DNA of 64,000 nt from Auriscalpium vulgare (GCA_019915015.1 JAHBBC010000001.1:4092001-4156000), one strand, 5' to 3'; numbered from the stretch's first letter, positions 23,353-34,917 are shown. Notes: generated by a model from the letters alone, not told the origin. A program made the numbers and translations.

Positions 23353-25002
23353 TTGAATCTGATGTGTTTCCCATCCAGAATGGTTGTCGACGATTTAGTG
23401 GGCAATGTCGCGGCCCTTACCATGCATGTGGAAGATTCGTACCCAGAGGACGAGGAGCGCCATCCCATCCGCGGCGCGAGCATCAACCGGTTCCCTACCG
23501 AACTCCTCATTCAGATATTCCTATGTTGCCTTCAGGAAAAGCCATTCAGAGACCAACGCAGTTCCCGGCTCATGCTCGGTTGGATCAACATCACGTATGT
23601 CTGTCAACGCTGGCGCGACGTCGCACTGGACTGCGCGGATCTGTGGACACACGTCTCGATCGGCATGGGGGACGCGTGGGTGGAGGAGATGCTGCTTCGT
23701 AGCGGGCAGAAGGACCTCTATTTGGACGACCTCAACAGCCATTACTCCGAGTGGTCGGTGCCGGAGGTGCGCAGGAAGGGGCTCATCAAACAGAACGCGT
23801 ATCGGGTGCGTTCCATCGACATGAACCCCATCCAGCCCGAAGACATCATCAAGGCTTTCGATCAACCAGTGCCTCGGTTGGAGCACATGCATTTGCGCGA
23901 CTCTGTGGGCATGAGAGGCAACTCGGTGCAGAGATTAAATGCGCCGAAACTCCGCCATCTAAAACTAGACGGCCTTGCGCATCGATTTTCGTGGACGTCT
24001 TCCGAACTGCACAACCTGGTGACATTGCACCTTTCGAGCAAAGGGCAAGGCTTGACCTCCACATCCGTTGGCGAAGTCATTGATGCCCTCCACGGAATGC
24101 CTCTTCTCGAGAGCCTGGTTCTGCATTATTGTCTCCCTCACGCGGCGCCTGGTCACGCATCCGCCTCACACCGCGCTGTCAAGTTGGCAAGGCTCAGACA
24201 CTGTTCGATTTATGGCCGACTGCATGCCGTCGCATACTTGATCACAGTACTGTGCCTTCCCGCGGACGTTCAGCTCGATCTCGATCTATGGATGGGTGAC
24301 AACTTGGACGTACCGACAGAGCCCAATGCTCTCGCACCCCTCATATCCATTCTCACAAGATACATCCATCCTGGTCTCCGTCAACTTGCATTACGAGGTC
24401 CAACGGGCCGGGTAGTGCAACATTCGCAGCTCCAGCTACTTGCATACCGGACGGACGATACCCATGACTCCGACGTTAAGCTCAAGTTCACGCTCATGGA
24501 TCAGAGATTCCACACTCTATTCCACTTCCTCTCCCAATCCCTCCCAGTCGCGCATGTCAGGCGCCTCAGCATCTCCCTCGATCCCGGCGCACCGTTCTGG
24601 ACGGCCATCCTCGGACGCGCTGTCTCTCTGCAGGAGGTGACCGCGTACTCGCAGGCAGGCCTCTCTTTCTGTTGGGCGCTCGCACATTTCGACATGCCAG
24701 CGGATGCGGCAACTGGGCACCGCAACACGGCAATCACGGAGTTGATCCTCCACAACGTCGAGTTCAGCGCAAAGTCGGCGCATATCGCTGTCGAGGAGCT
24801 GCGCGCGTGGCTTTCTCGGCGGAGGCACGCTGGGCGTCAACCCGTGCTCAAGGTCACGCCGGGTAGTTTCAACAAGAAGGACGTGGAGGGGTGGCCTGTG
24901 CCGATACAAATTTTCTACGGACCCCGTGACATTCGACGGCATCTGACGTCGATGGGCGGTATGAGTGCAAACCATGGGTTAGTTAATTTCAACTTTGTGT
25001 AG
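23353..25002 (+). CDS. F-box domain protein
   Basis: Single-exon gene of 549 residues, start at 23353 (alternative Met at 23383). Residues about 45-100 form the F-box: INRFPTELLIQIFLCCL, then GWINITYVCQRWRDVALDCADLWTHV, the form usual in agaricomycete F-box expansions. The rest is an irregular leucine-rich array (LRHLKLDGLAH, LHNLVTLHLSS, LLESLVLHYCLPH). Such proteins recruit substrates to SCF ubiquitin ligases through Skp1. The substrate is unknown. The lack of introns contrasts with its neighbours and is common in this lineage-specific family. Confidence 0.85.
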   Translation: MNLMCFPSRMVVDDLVGNVAALTMHVEDSYPEDEERHPIRGASINRFPTELLIQIFLCCLQEKPFRDQRSSRLMLGWINITYVCQRWRDVALDCADLWTHVSIGMGDAWVEEMLLRSGQKDLYLDDLNSHYSEWSVPEVRRKGLIKQNAYRVRSIDMNPIQPEDIIKAFDQPVPRLEHMHLRDSVGMRGNSVQRLNAPKLRHLKLDGLAHRFSWTSSELHNLVTLHLSSKGQGLTSTSVGEVIDALHGMPLLESLVLHYCLPHAAPGHASASHRAVKLARLRHCSIYGRLHAVAYLITVLCLPADVQLDLDLWMGDNLDVPTEPNALAPLISILTRYIHPGLRQLALRGPTGRVVQHSQLQLLAYRTDDTHDSDVKLKFTLMDQRFHTLFHFLSQSLPVAHVRRLSISLDPGAPFWTAILGRAVSLQEVTAYSQAGLSFCWALAHFDMPADAATGHRNTAITELILHNVEFSAKSAHIAVEELRAWLSRRRHAGRQPVLKVTPGSFNKKDVEGWPVPIQIFYGPRDIRRHLTSMGGMSANHGLVNFNFV

Positions 25003-25348
25003 CCACCGCGTTGTTGAATATACTCTCTCGACGTCCCTCAACTCAAGGCTTCGGGCTGTGCAACTGGCACACGGCGTCAATTTTAGCTGTTCGAAGCTAG
25101 GACTAGGGAATTGAGCTGCTCTACTCTCTGAGCTCCGGCCATCCTCTGTTGACATAGATTCTTCCACTTCGGCACCGCTGAAAAAAAACCTGCGTGGTAC
25201 CTCTCCACTCCTCCCAGTCGGAGGGAGCCGCGAGCCGCCTCCACCGCCTCCGACCGTTCCACTTACCTCGCTCAAAAATGTGGCCGCTGGCACTTGACGT
25301 AGACACGGCAACTATGGAATGACGGCCACGGCCCGTTCAACTTGCTCC
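25003..25348. other. Intergenic region after the F-box gene
   Basis: No convincing gene. Short frames on the minus strand lack domains. The segment ends where homology to the downstream flank of 7TM copy 1 begins. Confidence 0.35.
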
Positions 25349-26340
25349 TTGACATCCATTTCCTTAGTGCATGTTGCTCTAGCATCATCTGATTACTTCC
25401 CTAGCACAGATGCGTATGTATCCAGAACGCCTCGTAAGTGAGACTGCGTAAGGCCTCTTTCCAAAGCTGTCGCACTGTTCGAGCGCCAGATCATCAAGGC
25501 GGTACAGGTTGTTATTTCGTCATGAGTGACGCCTGCCGCAAACACACGTAACCGCCGAAGAGACTAGCCTACGTATCCTGTCGGGCAGAGGCCGGGATAG
25601 TCAGCCTCACATATCCAGGCATATATAACCGTGCTTACATGGGCGGGCGTTTCTAAACCCCGGCTTCGCTCGGATCGGAATAGCGCCGACAACGCCAATC
25701 ACTTCATAGCACAAAGCGCGTCCGACGACCCGCGGACATGAGGTGAAACTTTGGTACTTGTAGAGCATCTTAGAGCATGCGATTGAAAACAGATGGGCGC
25801 GCATCACGGCCCAGGCCCACAACCGACGAAATGTAGAGGCGCCTGGCAACGTGCACATACCTGCGTATACCAGTGTTCCCAGTGCTGCAGACGAGATGAT
25901 GGCCTCCTGGTTGTAAAGCGGAAACTCTGCTACGATGGATAACTGCAGCGCTCTGCCATAGTATCCCTGAATTTAGCACCCGGAGAATGTGAAAATAAAA
26001 TTGAGGGCCCGCGGAGGGTACCACCAAACAATAAGCGCGCCATGATGAGGAGAAACACAGCATGAAAGGCTCGCGTCGTTCCTGCATTATTGTGGAGTCA
26101 CTTCTGATACCGTAAGGTCAAGCTACAGACACTTTTAAAGCGCATGCATATTCCCAAGAAGCCCCGAGCGCATGGAGGCAGCAGACAGATCACCCAGGAG
26201 GTGACAGCGTGACAGGCACATGATGAGGCTCCAGATATTTGAGACGGCTTTGCGGAACTTCCGGAATGCAGTGAGAGCGCTCAGAAGTACTACAGCCGCG
26301 TGGGATCACTGGCAGGAGAGAGTACTAGCTCGACGGCGGT
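25349..26340 (-). pseudogene. Duplicated segment A2, relic of a gene read on the minus strand
   Basis: Matches 17171-18130. Read on the minus strand it ends with TKEMDVKEQVERAVAVIP and a stop near 25310, and contains patches that look coding: LLIMARLLFGGTLR near 26040 and LQLSIVAEFPLYNQEAII near 25925. The patches are separated by what may be introns, but no full reading frame could be assembled. It lies directly upstream of, and divergent from, 7TM copy 2. The identity of the ancestral gene is unknown. Confidence 0.45.
26101..26129 (-). mobile_element. Second relic of the copia-type LTR/primer-binding motif
   Basis: Nearly identical (27 of 29 bases) to 3612-3640. On the minus strand it reads TAGCTTGACCTTA then CGGTATCAGAAG. 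It sits inside duplicated segment A2 at a place where segment A3 diverges, as if an element end had been inserted there and then decayed. No coding part remains. Confidence 0.35.
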
Positions 26341-26939
26341 GTCGACGCCAACTCGACGCTACGGTGTCAAAATATTCAGGCGGCCCGGTGATGCCACTCG
26401 GCGTCTTCCCGAATCGTTATTTGGCACAGCTTGGGCACAGCAGCCCTGCGGGTGGTTATCTAATCCTATCCTATCCTATCCTCCGTCCACTCACAAGCAA
26501 GTACTCCGAGATCGACATGCTGGCTCTTCACCAACATGCGAAGTTGCTACGGTGGATAGATTACTCCGATTGGGGCACTGATGCGCTGGAACTTCAAGTT
26601 TACTCTCATGCCACACGCCGGCATCGCTCTGATCTGCTATTGACTGAAACCGTATGCCGCCCTGGTGCGGAAACACTATCCATATCTCGGGGCTCCAGGA
26701 TTGTACTACCGGATCGGCATGAGTACAATCTCGGTTCCACTGCCGCCAGCGCTCACGATAACCTGTTGATAGGCAGAGGCTGGTTAGCGGCTTAAAGGTG
26801 CGCGTCCTTTCTCCCTGTGTCGCACCCGTCAGTTTATTCCATCCACCGTCCAGCAAAATCACTGGAAAGCCCTAGTACTACCTCGCCCAGCACCCGCTCC
26901 CCCTCTCAACTCTTTCTATCTGTGGACCTCGTCTCCAGT

Positions 26940-28774
26940 ATGACCGACCGGAACAGTCCTGCGTTGCTTGCCAAAGACTACCGTGAGTACAACACGCGCA
27001 TTCTGTGACAGCGTCGATGACACACGATTTGCACTGTCCCGGCTCTAGTGATTTTTGTGAAGCTAATCCATGCCCTCGGAGGCGTGTATCTGTACATCAG
27101 GTCACTATCAGGCTTTGATATGCACGCTGACGCTTTGCACAGATGGGAGTTTGTGAGCAACCTTGACTTTGAATGGGATATCTACAAAGGCCGGCGATCG
27201 TACCGATGGTCGTTCTGGGTGCGTCGACCTCACTGCTCTCCCAAAACATCGCTGAGGGTGGAGTGAAGTTATATACCGGGTGCCGCTTGATGGCGCTTGC
27301 GGCGGTGATAGCGATGTTGGTAGGGTTTGATGCGACGAGCAAGTTGAACTGCACGGTACGCAATACATCTACGTAGTATATCCCTCCATCGCGTGATTTT
27401 TAATCGAGATACTGTATCACAGGTTCAGGTTGTGTGCGCATTTGTAAGTAGTACCCGGATTTTCACTACTGTAGCTCACTACTGCCCAGCTATTCGGTTA
27501 CATTGCTTTTTTCTGCGCCTCGGCACTCGTCGTACTCCGCGTGTAAGTGCACTCACCGCTTCTGTTCAACGGCTCCTCATATAGTACCCACGTATAGCGG
27601 AGCACTCTGGGAATGGAACAGGCCGGTCATGTTTATTGCCTGTCTTGCATGGACAGCCAATACTGCTTTCGCCATCCGCAGTGCGTACCTCCTCGGGCCT
27701 CTTTGTCAGAGAAATTGAACACCATCCTGAATAGGCGCGGCCATCGTCAGTACCACCCTCAAATTGATACACGACGCGGGATGCACTTACACCTAGATAG
27801 ACCAGGGGCGTATGGATTGAAGCGTCCAACACGTGCATCGTGCTGCACACCGAGACGAGCAAGGATAATATTATCACCACGCTAGTCACCGATACCGTGC
27901 TGCTTGTACTCATGTGGCTTGGCCTCATGCGCTGGCATCGAGCAGGCCTGGAAGGCGGCATATGGAGACTGCTGTTCAACCAGGTGCGCCCGGATGTGGC
28001 CCTATCAAAAAATGCCGTTTTGATCTGCACTTGCAGGGCTTATTGTGGGTCCTTGTCGTCACTCTGGCAGAAGTTCCCTCTACGGTATGCCGTGCAGCTA
28101 CCCCCCTCGCTGTCCGCATCGCGCAAGCTGACAATCTTGGGTACAGGTCTTCATATTGTTGAATTTGAATGGTACGTAGCGTGCCTCGAAATCCCCAACG
28201 CAATCTTTCCTAACATCGCCGGCTGCTCCTAGCACCGTGGAACCTCGTGAGTCCCGCCACATTGCATCGGGAGCGTCTTGTTGAATTGCCCATCCGCAGA
28301 TGTTCCAAATCCCTGAACGTGAGTGCATACCCGCGAGTCTACACCATGTACTTACCTCTGCATCCCCGAACAGTGATCATCATGTACGTCCGCACACGCT
28401 GATTACCTGCAAATCGAGGTTCTAACTTATATATGCTCGGCGCAGGGCCATCGGCGTGTCCCGCATTTACCGGGGCCTCCTGGACTACAATTCTATCGCA
28501 GACCTGCAGTCAGCTATGCGTGTTCCGGCGTCCGCAGCGTGCGTTGCTTTTCCTTCTGCCTTGTCCAGTTTGGATTTATTATGGTGGTCGGGACAGGATA
28601 ACTCCGAACAGTGTAGTCTTTTTCGCGCAAAGGGACACGTCGACTCTGCAAGATGACCGCGCGAAGAGGGCACCCATCGATGCGGAGATGGGGCTACCGG
28701 AACCGAAAATGGAGGGGACGAGTTCGAGATCGTCTTCGAGCTCATCTGGACTTGCTATTGTCCTCCCGATATAA
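26940..28774 (+). CDS. Seven-transmembrane protein of unknown function, copy 2
   Basis: Paralogue of the genes at 15053 and 30725. Start ATG at 26940 (MTDRNSPALLAKDY), stop TAA at 28772-28774. Exons encode VKLIHALGGVYL, WEFVSNLDFEWDIYKGRRSY, the membrane segments LMALAAVIAMLVGFDATSKL and VMFIACLAWTANTAFAI, DTVLLVLMWLGLMRW, the GLLWVLVVTLAEVPST turn, and SRIYRGLLDY, ending in a hydrophilic tail (EMGLPEPKMEGTSSRSSS). Much closer to copy 3 than to copy 1. The last intron, between PASA and the tail exon, is inferred. Function is unknown; the topology resembles a receptor or transporter-like membrane protein but no activity can be claimed. Confidence 0.75.
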
Positions 28775-28835
28775 TTGTCCTCTCATTATATCGATACACA
28801 TGCGACTCTTGACTAGCTCGGCTTGTGTGTGTCAC

Positions 28836-28853
28836 GGTGTGTGTGTGTGTGTG
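28836..28853. repeat. (GT)n microsatellite
   Basis: An uninterrupted alternating GT run directly downstream of 7TM copy 2, followed by GCGCGC. A simple repeat with no further content. Confidence 0.9.
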
Positions 28854-29449
28854 CGCGCTGACTATGCCACCAATTGTCGTCAGATCAGCGTGCCAGTGTG
28901 CGTAACAGACGCACTAGTGCGCACCCAAAGGCCACCTTCCGCTAAGTAGAAGAGAGATAAAAGAATATGACGTTCTCTGTCAAAATTGTCCGCGACGTGG
29001 CCCAGGATAACCGGCTGACAGTGAAGGCGCAGAAGACTTTTGAAATAACTTGTGTGCCCGTGGAGTCGAACCCTCGACTCCTCGAGGCGCTGTATGCGGC
29101 CGCAGGAACTCTCCGTCCGAAGAGAATCGCGCGATGTCTTCTGCAGCGCGCAAGCAGGCGCCGCGACCCGCACGCCCAGTGGGACGAGAGCGGTGAGGGC
29201 AGCGGATGTTTCCTGTGCGAGGACCCGCATCTGAAGAGATGTATGATTAAGTCCTCGAGTAACAGTTGCGGGCGTTTCTCTTCCTCCCATCTAAGACCGG
29301 CGGCGCGCCGGGAGCCGGCACGGGAGGCAACGCTGCATCAACGGCCGTCCGAGACGAACTCCTGGCGATACCGTGACGACGCGTAGCGGCGTGGGGCTTC
29401 GACAGACAGCCGCGAGCGGCGCGACCGGAGCCTCCTTTCCACGCGATAC

Positions 29450-29960
29450 GAAGGATAGAAGGATAACTGCAGCGCTCTTTCGTAGTATCGTTGAATTTGA
29501 ACTGCGTAAGCACCCGGAGAATGTCAAATTTTATTTTGCCCAGCTGGCAAGGTCTCTCTCGGAGTCTCACCCCCCGTAATGAGTCAGGCACATTTACAAC
29601 GGCTATGTTTGTATCTCGTCCCCACACCGTGCGCTGCGCCTGTATGTTCTGGCAACAAGCGGGCAAGTTAGCTGCCGCCCGCAGCGGCGCTTTTCGAGTA
29701 CATTGAGGGACTAAGAAAAGCGGACGGCACCACCGAGCATAAGCGCGCCATGAGAAGGAGAGCACAGCTTGTACTCGAGTCACTCCTGCGTTATCGTTAG
29801 TCTCCGTTACCGACCTTGCGCGGAAGACAGCCGTTACACTATCGTAGGGGTCCAAACGAATTGAGCTCGCGAAAATCGCATCCATTCGTTGTCCACTCGC
29901 AAGAACTTCGATAATACTTACAGCCCCGAGTTGGCCCCGAGTGCACATGCAGACCTATGT
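29450..29960 (-). pseudogene. Duplicated segment A3, relic
   Basis: Shares with segment A2 the blocks GGATAACTGCAGCGCTCT and AGCACCCGGAGAATGT, and on the minus strand an LLLMARL start comparable with LLIMARL in A2. Between these blocks about 100 bp is present here that A2 lacks. The frame is broken. It continues into the upstream region of 7TM copy 3. Confidence 0.4.
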
Positions 29961-30724
29961 AGATTCCAGGAGGAGCAGGTGACAACACAGGATAGCGCCG
30001 GAAAAGATGATGACTCCGCGTGTCTGCGACGGCTTTGCGGAACTTGCGGAATGCAATGAGGGCGCTTCAGAAGAGTACTGCGTGGGATGCCTTAAGGCTC
30101 GAGGTACTTTGTAATTCAAAAATTTCGACCGGCCCGGTCATGTCTCGGCATCTTACATTTGGCACAGCTTCGGCACAGGTCCGACATCTCAGGCTGCGTT
30201 CACTCACAAGCAAGTACTCGGAGATCGTCATACTGGCTGAAATAATGGCGAGTCTTCACCCATATGCGAAGTTGTTACGTTGGATATCTTTGCTCCCATT
30301 GTGGCTTCGGATTTACACTGATGCGCTAGAACTTTGCTCAGTCTCATGCTGCGCATGCACAGTCGCATCGCTCTGATCAGCTATTGACTGAAACACTATG
30401 CCGCCCTGGGTACAGAATCACTGTACATCCTTTGGCGCTCCGGACGTAGTGTGCCTTCTCAGGAGTCATACGCTATATCCGTAGGACTGCCTAATTAACA
30501 TGCAGCGCTCCGTGCAATCTCGGTTCCATTGCCGCACCGCCAGCGCTCATGGAAACCTGGACAGGATAAGTAGGCAGCAGCTAGTCAGCGGCAAAGGTGC
30601 GTGTTCTTTCGCCCCGGATTGCACCCGTCAGTTCATTTCATTCACCATCCAGCAATCTCAATGCCCTGAGACTACCTCACCCAGCACACCGATCTACCTA
30701 TTTCCATTCTGTGGACCATCAAGT

Positions 30725-32527
30725 ATGACCGACCGGAACGATCCTGCATTGCTTGCCAAAGATTACCGTGAGTACAACAAGCGCATCATGACATCTCCGA
30801 TGACACGCGATTTGCACTAGTGATATTTGTGAAGCTAATCCACGCCCTCGGAGGTTTATATATGTATGTCAGGTCACTATCAGGCTTTGATCTGCAGGTT
30901 GACGCTTTGAACAGATGGGAGTTTGTGAGCAACCTTGACTTCGAATGGGATATCTACAAAGGTCGGCGATCATATCGATGGTCGTTCTGGGTGCGTCGCC
31001 CTCACTGCTCTCCTGAAACAGTGCTGACGGTGATGGAGTGCAGCTATATATTGGGTGTCGCTTGATGGCGCTTGCGGCGGTGATAACGATGTTGGTGGGG
31101 TTTGATGCGACGAGCAAGTTAAACTGCACGGTACGCAATACATCCTCCATCCCTCCGTCGCGTGGGTTGTAATGGACATACTTTATCACAGGGTCAGGTT
31201 GTGTGCGCATATGTAAGTCGCAAACGCGACCCGGCCTTTCACTGCCGTAGCTCACTACTGCCCAGCTATTCGGTTACATTGCATTTTTTTGCGCCTCGGG
31301 CCTCGTCGTACTCCGCGTGTAGGTACACTTACCGCATTTTCTCAACGTCTCCTCATATGGTACCCTCATATAGCGGAGCACTTTGGGAATGGAGCAGGCC
31401 CGTCATGGTCATTGCCTGTCTCGCATGGACAGCCAACACTGCTTTCGCCATCCGCAGTGCGTACACCCTCTCGCTCTTTGTTGTCATAGACAATAAACAC
31501 GACCTTGGATAGGCGCGGCCATTGTGAGAACTACCTTCAATGTAAGACACGACGCGGGGTGCACTTACACTTGGATAGTCCAGGGGCGTATGGAGTGAAT
31601 CGGCTAAAACGTGCATCGCGCTACACACTGAGGCCAGCAAGGATAACATTATCACCACGCTCGTCACCGACACGGTGCTGCTTGTGCTCATGTGGCTTGG
31701 CCTCATGCGCTGGCATTGGGCAGGCCTGGAAGGCGGCATCTGGAGACTGCTGTTCAAACAGGTGCGCCCGAATGCAGCCATGTCTAGAAATACTGTTTTG
31801 ATCTACGTTTGTAGGGCTTATTTTGGATCCTAGTTGTCACGCTGGCGGAGGTTCCCTCTACGGTATGCCGCGCAGCTGTTCCCATCGCGGTTCGCAAGCT
31901 GACGATCCTGAGTTACAGGTGTTCATATTATTGAACTTAAACGGTGCGTGCCGTGCCTCGGAGTTCCCAGTGCAATCTTTACTGACATCGCCGGCTGCTC
32001 CTAGCACCATGGAACCTCGTGAGTCTCGCATCGCATTGCATCAGAGAGCGTCTTGTTGAACCGCCCATTCGCAGATGTTCCAAGTTCCTGAACGTGAGTA
32101 GATACCCTTGTTTTTCTACACCATGCACTCACCTCTGCATCCCCAACAGTAATTATCATGTACATCCGCGCATGATCACTTGCATATCGACATTCTAACT
32201 TATATATCTTCGCTGCAGGACCATCGGCGTGTCCCGCATATACCGAGGCCTCCTGGACTACAGTTCTATCGCAGACCTGCAGTCAGCAATGCGTGTGCCG
32301 GCGCCCACACCGTGCGTCGCTTTTCTTTCCTTCTGCCTCGTCCGGCTCGTATTTCTCATGGTGGTCGGGACAGGATGACTCCGAACAGTGCTCTCGTCTT
32401 TTTCGCGCAAAAGGACACGTCAACTCTGCAAGACCGCGCGAAAAGGGCGCCCGTCGACGAGGAGATGGGGCTACCGGAACCGAAAATGGAGGGGACGAGT
32501 TCGAGATCGTCTTCGAGCTCACCTTGA
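30725..32527 (+). CDS. Seven-transmembrane protein of unknown function, copy 3
   Basis: Third paralogue: start ATG at 30725 (MTDRNDPALLAKDY), stop ending at 32527. Exons mirror copy 2 closely: VKLIHALGGLYM, WEFVSNLDFEWDIYKGRRSY, LMALAAVITMLVGFDATSKL, VMVIACLAWTANTAFAI, DTVLLVLMWLGLMRW, then SRIYRGLLDY-type and the Ser-rich tail. No in-frame stop was found in the exons examined, so it appears intact. The high similarity of copies 2 and 3, including about 0.5 kb of upstream DNA, points to recent tandem duplication. It is convergent with the PRMT3 gene (168 bp between stops). Confidence 0.75.
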
Positions 32528-32695
32528 CTCGCTATTGTTCTCCCGGTATAATCAGTCTTATAATATCAATACATACCCTGCTTCCATACACTCTTGACTT
32601 GTGTGTGCACGCTGACTATGCCACCGAATGTCGTCAGATTGTAACACAGTACCGAACCACGAGGAACATTATACAATACATCGAGTTGATCCCTT

Positions 32696-34828
32696 CTACC
32701 GCACCTTGAAGATTTGTACAATCCTCTCCCCGGGCGCCTCGGCGTCCACGTTTTCTTTGACTGAGTAATGCACTTCGACGTCGAGCTCTCGACTATTCTC
32801 GTCACTCTTTTTGCAATGGAAGATTCCCTCCACAACCGTGCCTAGATGCCATCAATACGGAAGCCGGCGGGAGGAGGTGCAGCCCACACTACTCACCTTC
32901 TTCCACGATGATCGGGTCTCGTAAGAGGAAAATCGTATGTTTCCAGTGGGTGGGAGCACTCAGGGGCCCTGTGCTAAAGCTTGACATTTGAGGTTTGACA
33001 CTTTGACTTGCTCTGCGAGATGGCCTGCGACCTAGTTGCCAAACCTCTGCGAGGCCCGCATCCTTCGTGACTTGCGCCTTCGCGTCCTCGGGTATGCGGT
33101 TGCCATCTGGTGTGAAGAACGTGTCGAAGTATAGCAGGAATGCATGCACTTTTGTTCTACGCTCCGCTGTCGAGACCAGGGTAAACGGGGCGGAGAAGTC
33201 GAGCTGTCGAGTTGTCACGTCGCGAAGGTATATGTCCTGGCCAGCGTGTGAGCTAGCGCAATGTCAACAGCAGGGGAGTAAGCGCGTACTTTGACGGCGT
33301 ATGCATTGCTAACCATGGTCTCGGGACCGACGATGTCCATGATTGCTTCATCGTATACCGCTTCGCTCATAGTTGACAAGTCAAATCCTAGCTCAGTCCA
33401 TCAGCGCCCCAATCAAATAAGAGCGTCGAATTTGTACCATAAACGTCATTCCAAAACCCTACCCTCTCCTTCAAAATTTCGCTCGCATCAGATAATCCCA
33501 GCATCATTTTGCATTGGCTAGGTGCCATGACGCCACCCGGCTTGAGGAAGCGGTCCCTGGCTTGTAACACCGAATCTAGCATGGACTCGTAAAGCAGAGC
33601 GTAACCCATCCATTCCGATATGATGACGTCGACATGGGTGACACCTTCCGGGAGCGATATCTGCTCGACCTTCCCATGCAATACACTGACGGGGGTCAGA
33701 ATGCGAGACGCCCGGCAACTAATAGCCACGTACGTTATGACGTCCCCCAGGCCGTTTTCTGCCACGATCTTCTTGGCCTTCTCGGCTATATCGCTGGCAT
33801 CGACCGCGAAGACATGTTTCGCGCCGGCTCGAGCTGCGAAGAGCGAGAGGATTCCAGTCCCACATCCGACGTCAAGAACGATGGCGTCGTGGAAGAGCGC
33901 CGGATTCGACATGATGAAGCTCGCATAGGAGGAGGTTCGAACTTTATCCTGGATCATGACGGCATGGATATCTGTTCGAAATATCTTCAACTTGTGTTCA
34001 CGGCTGCAATGAGAGTTGCTTACCATTCACTTCATAGCTCTGGAAGTAGTGCGTATCATCATCCCTGGCGCCGCCGCTCCCAGACGCCACGGCGGCGTCA
34101 GCACCTTCGACGGCGTCTTTGAGGCGGGATATGTCCAGCCTTTCGGTGACAAGCGCTTGGTAGTCGGACAGATCTTGCTTTGATTTTGCGATCTTCGCTT
34201 CCAATGCGCCAATTCGCCGCAAAGCACTCCTGAGGTCGGTAGGTGCATTCGCAGCATCGTCATCGCTATCGGACCAACTTTCCGAGTTCTCTACTAAGGA
34301 ACGGTGAGCACAAAGATACAAATATTAACTTGGGACGCACAGAGGAGCGGATCGTCTTCAATAACAGGCACCAGATACTCATCGGCCGACAGGAAGCCCT
34401 CCTGCCCTGTGAGCGAGCCGATAGCGTCGACCTGAGGTTTCTGAGGTATCGATTATGAGAAAATGATGATCGTTGTGCGCAAATATTGCATGTACACACC
34501 TCTTTTCTGATGTAATTGATCAGTCTTATACGCCCATGGAAATCGAGCCCTGTCGAGCGAGAGTCAGGGGATGAAATTGACGAGGCGCTGATAACGTACC
34601 TAGCCGTTGGCACGCCGTGGACAGATCAAATCCATGCGTATCTTTGTCGTATTTGAGAGAATCTGCTGCTGATGGAAACGTTTTGTCGTCGAAGAGAGAT
34701 TTGCAGAGCCGGCCGGAATCCGAAAGCCAGTCGCTCCAAGTTTCTTCAGCATCATCCACCGACGACTGAGAGCCATCGTCGGAGCCCGCTTCTGATCTCA
34801 CAGGTGTTGCGGCTAGCCGAAGACTCAT
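32696..34828 (-). CDS. Protein arginine N-methyltransferase 3 homologue
   Basis: Type I PRMT that uses S-adenosylmethionine to make asymmetric dimethylarginine; PRMT3 orthologues act in the cytosol on small ribosomal subunit protein uS5. ATG at 34828, TAG at 32696-32698, about eight exons on the minus strand. N-terminus: WSDWLSDSGRLCKSLFDDK and LDFHGRIRLINYIRK, the PRMT3-type finger region, but the usual first Cys pair is reduced to one Cys. Then a coiled coil (about 34050-34200), THYFQSYEVNDIHAVMIQDK, SAM motif VLDVGCGTGILSLFAARAG, the double-E loop SEWMGYALLYESML, and the THW loop PTHWKHTIFLL. The catalytic residues are all present. Confidence 0.93.
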
Positions 34829-34900
34829 TCCAGAGATGAAAGGAGGGGGATATGTAGTACCCTGGTACCACCGTCAAAACGCAGAGCGTAGTGGCGGCAT

Positions 34901-34917
34901 GATAAGATAAGATAAGA
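34901..34917. promoter_or_regulatory. Tandem GATAA motifs upstream of the PRMT3 gene
   Basis: Three head-to-tail GATAA units followed by GATG, 73-89 bp before the PRMT3 start codon. HGATAR is the binding core of fungal GATA factors (nitrogen and light regulators). Clustered sites are suggestive, but a simple pentamer repeat would look the same. Confidence 0.35.

Larger units (their letters stand above)
28775..30724. other. Intergenic region between 7TM copies 2 and 3
   Basis: Contains a (GT)n microsatellite at 28836-28853 and, from about 29450, duplicated segment A3 followed by the copy-3 promoter region. The GC-rich stretch 28970-29440 has long open frames on both strands without domains and is probably non-coding. 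Confidence 0.4.

Noticed and set aside
29040..29090. GGAGTCGAACC-like sequence resembling a tRNA T-arm on the minus strand
   Set aside because: No matching acceptor stem or anticodon arm could be found within tRNA distance, so it is taken as a chance B-box-like motif.
29247..29948. A 233-residue minus-strand open frame
   Set aside because: It lies across the duplicated segment A3, is not conserved in frame in A1 or A2, and has no domain; GC-rich DNA makes long chance frames common here.
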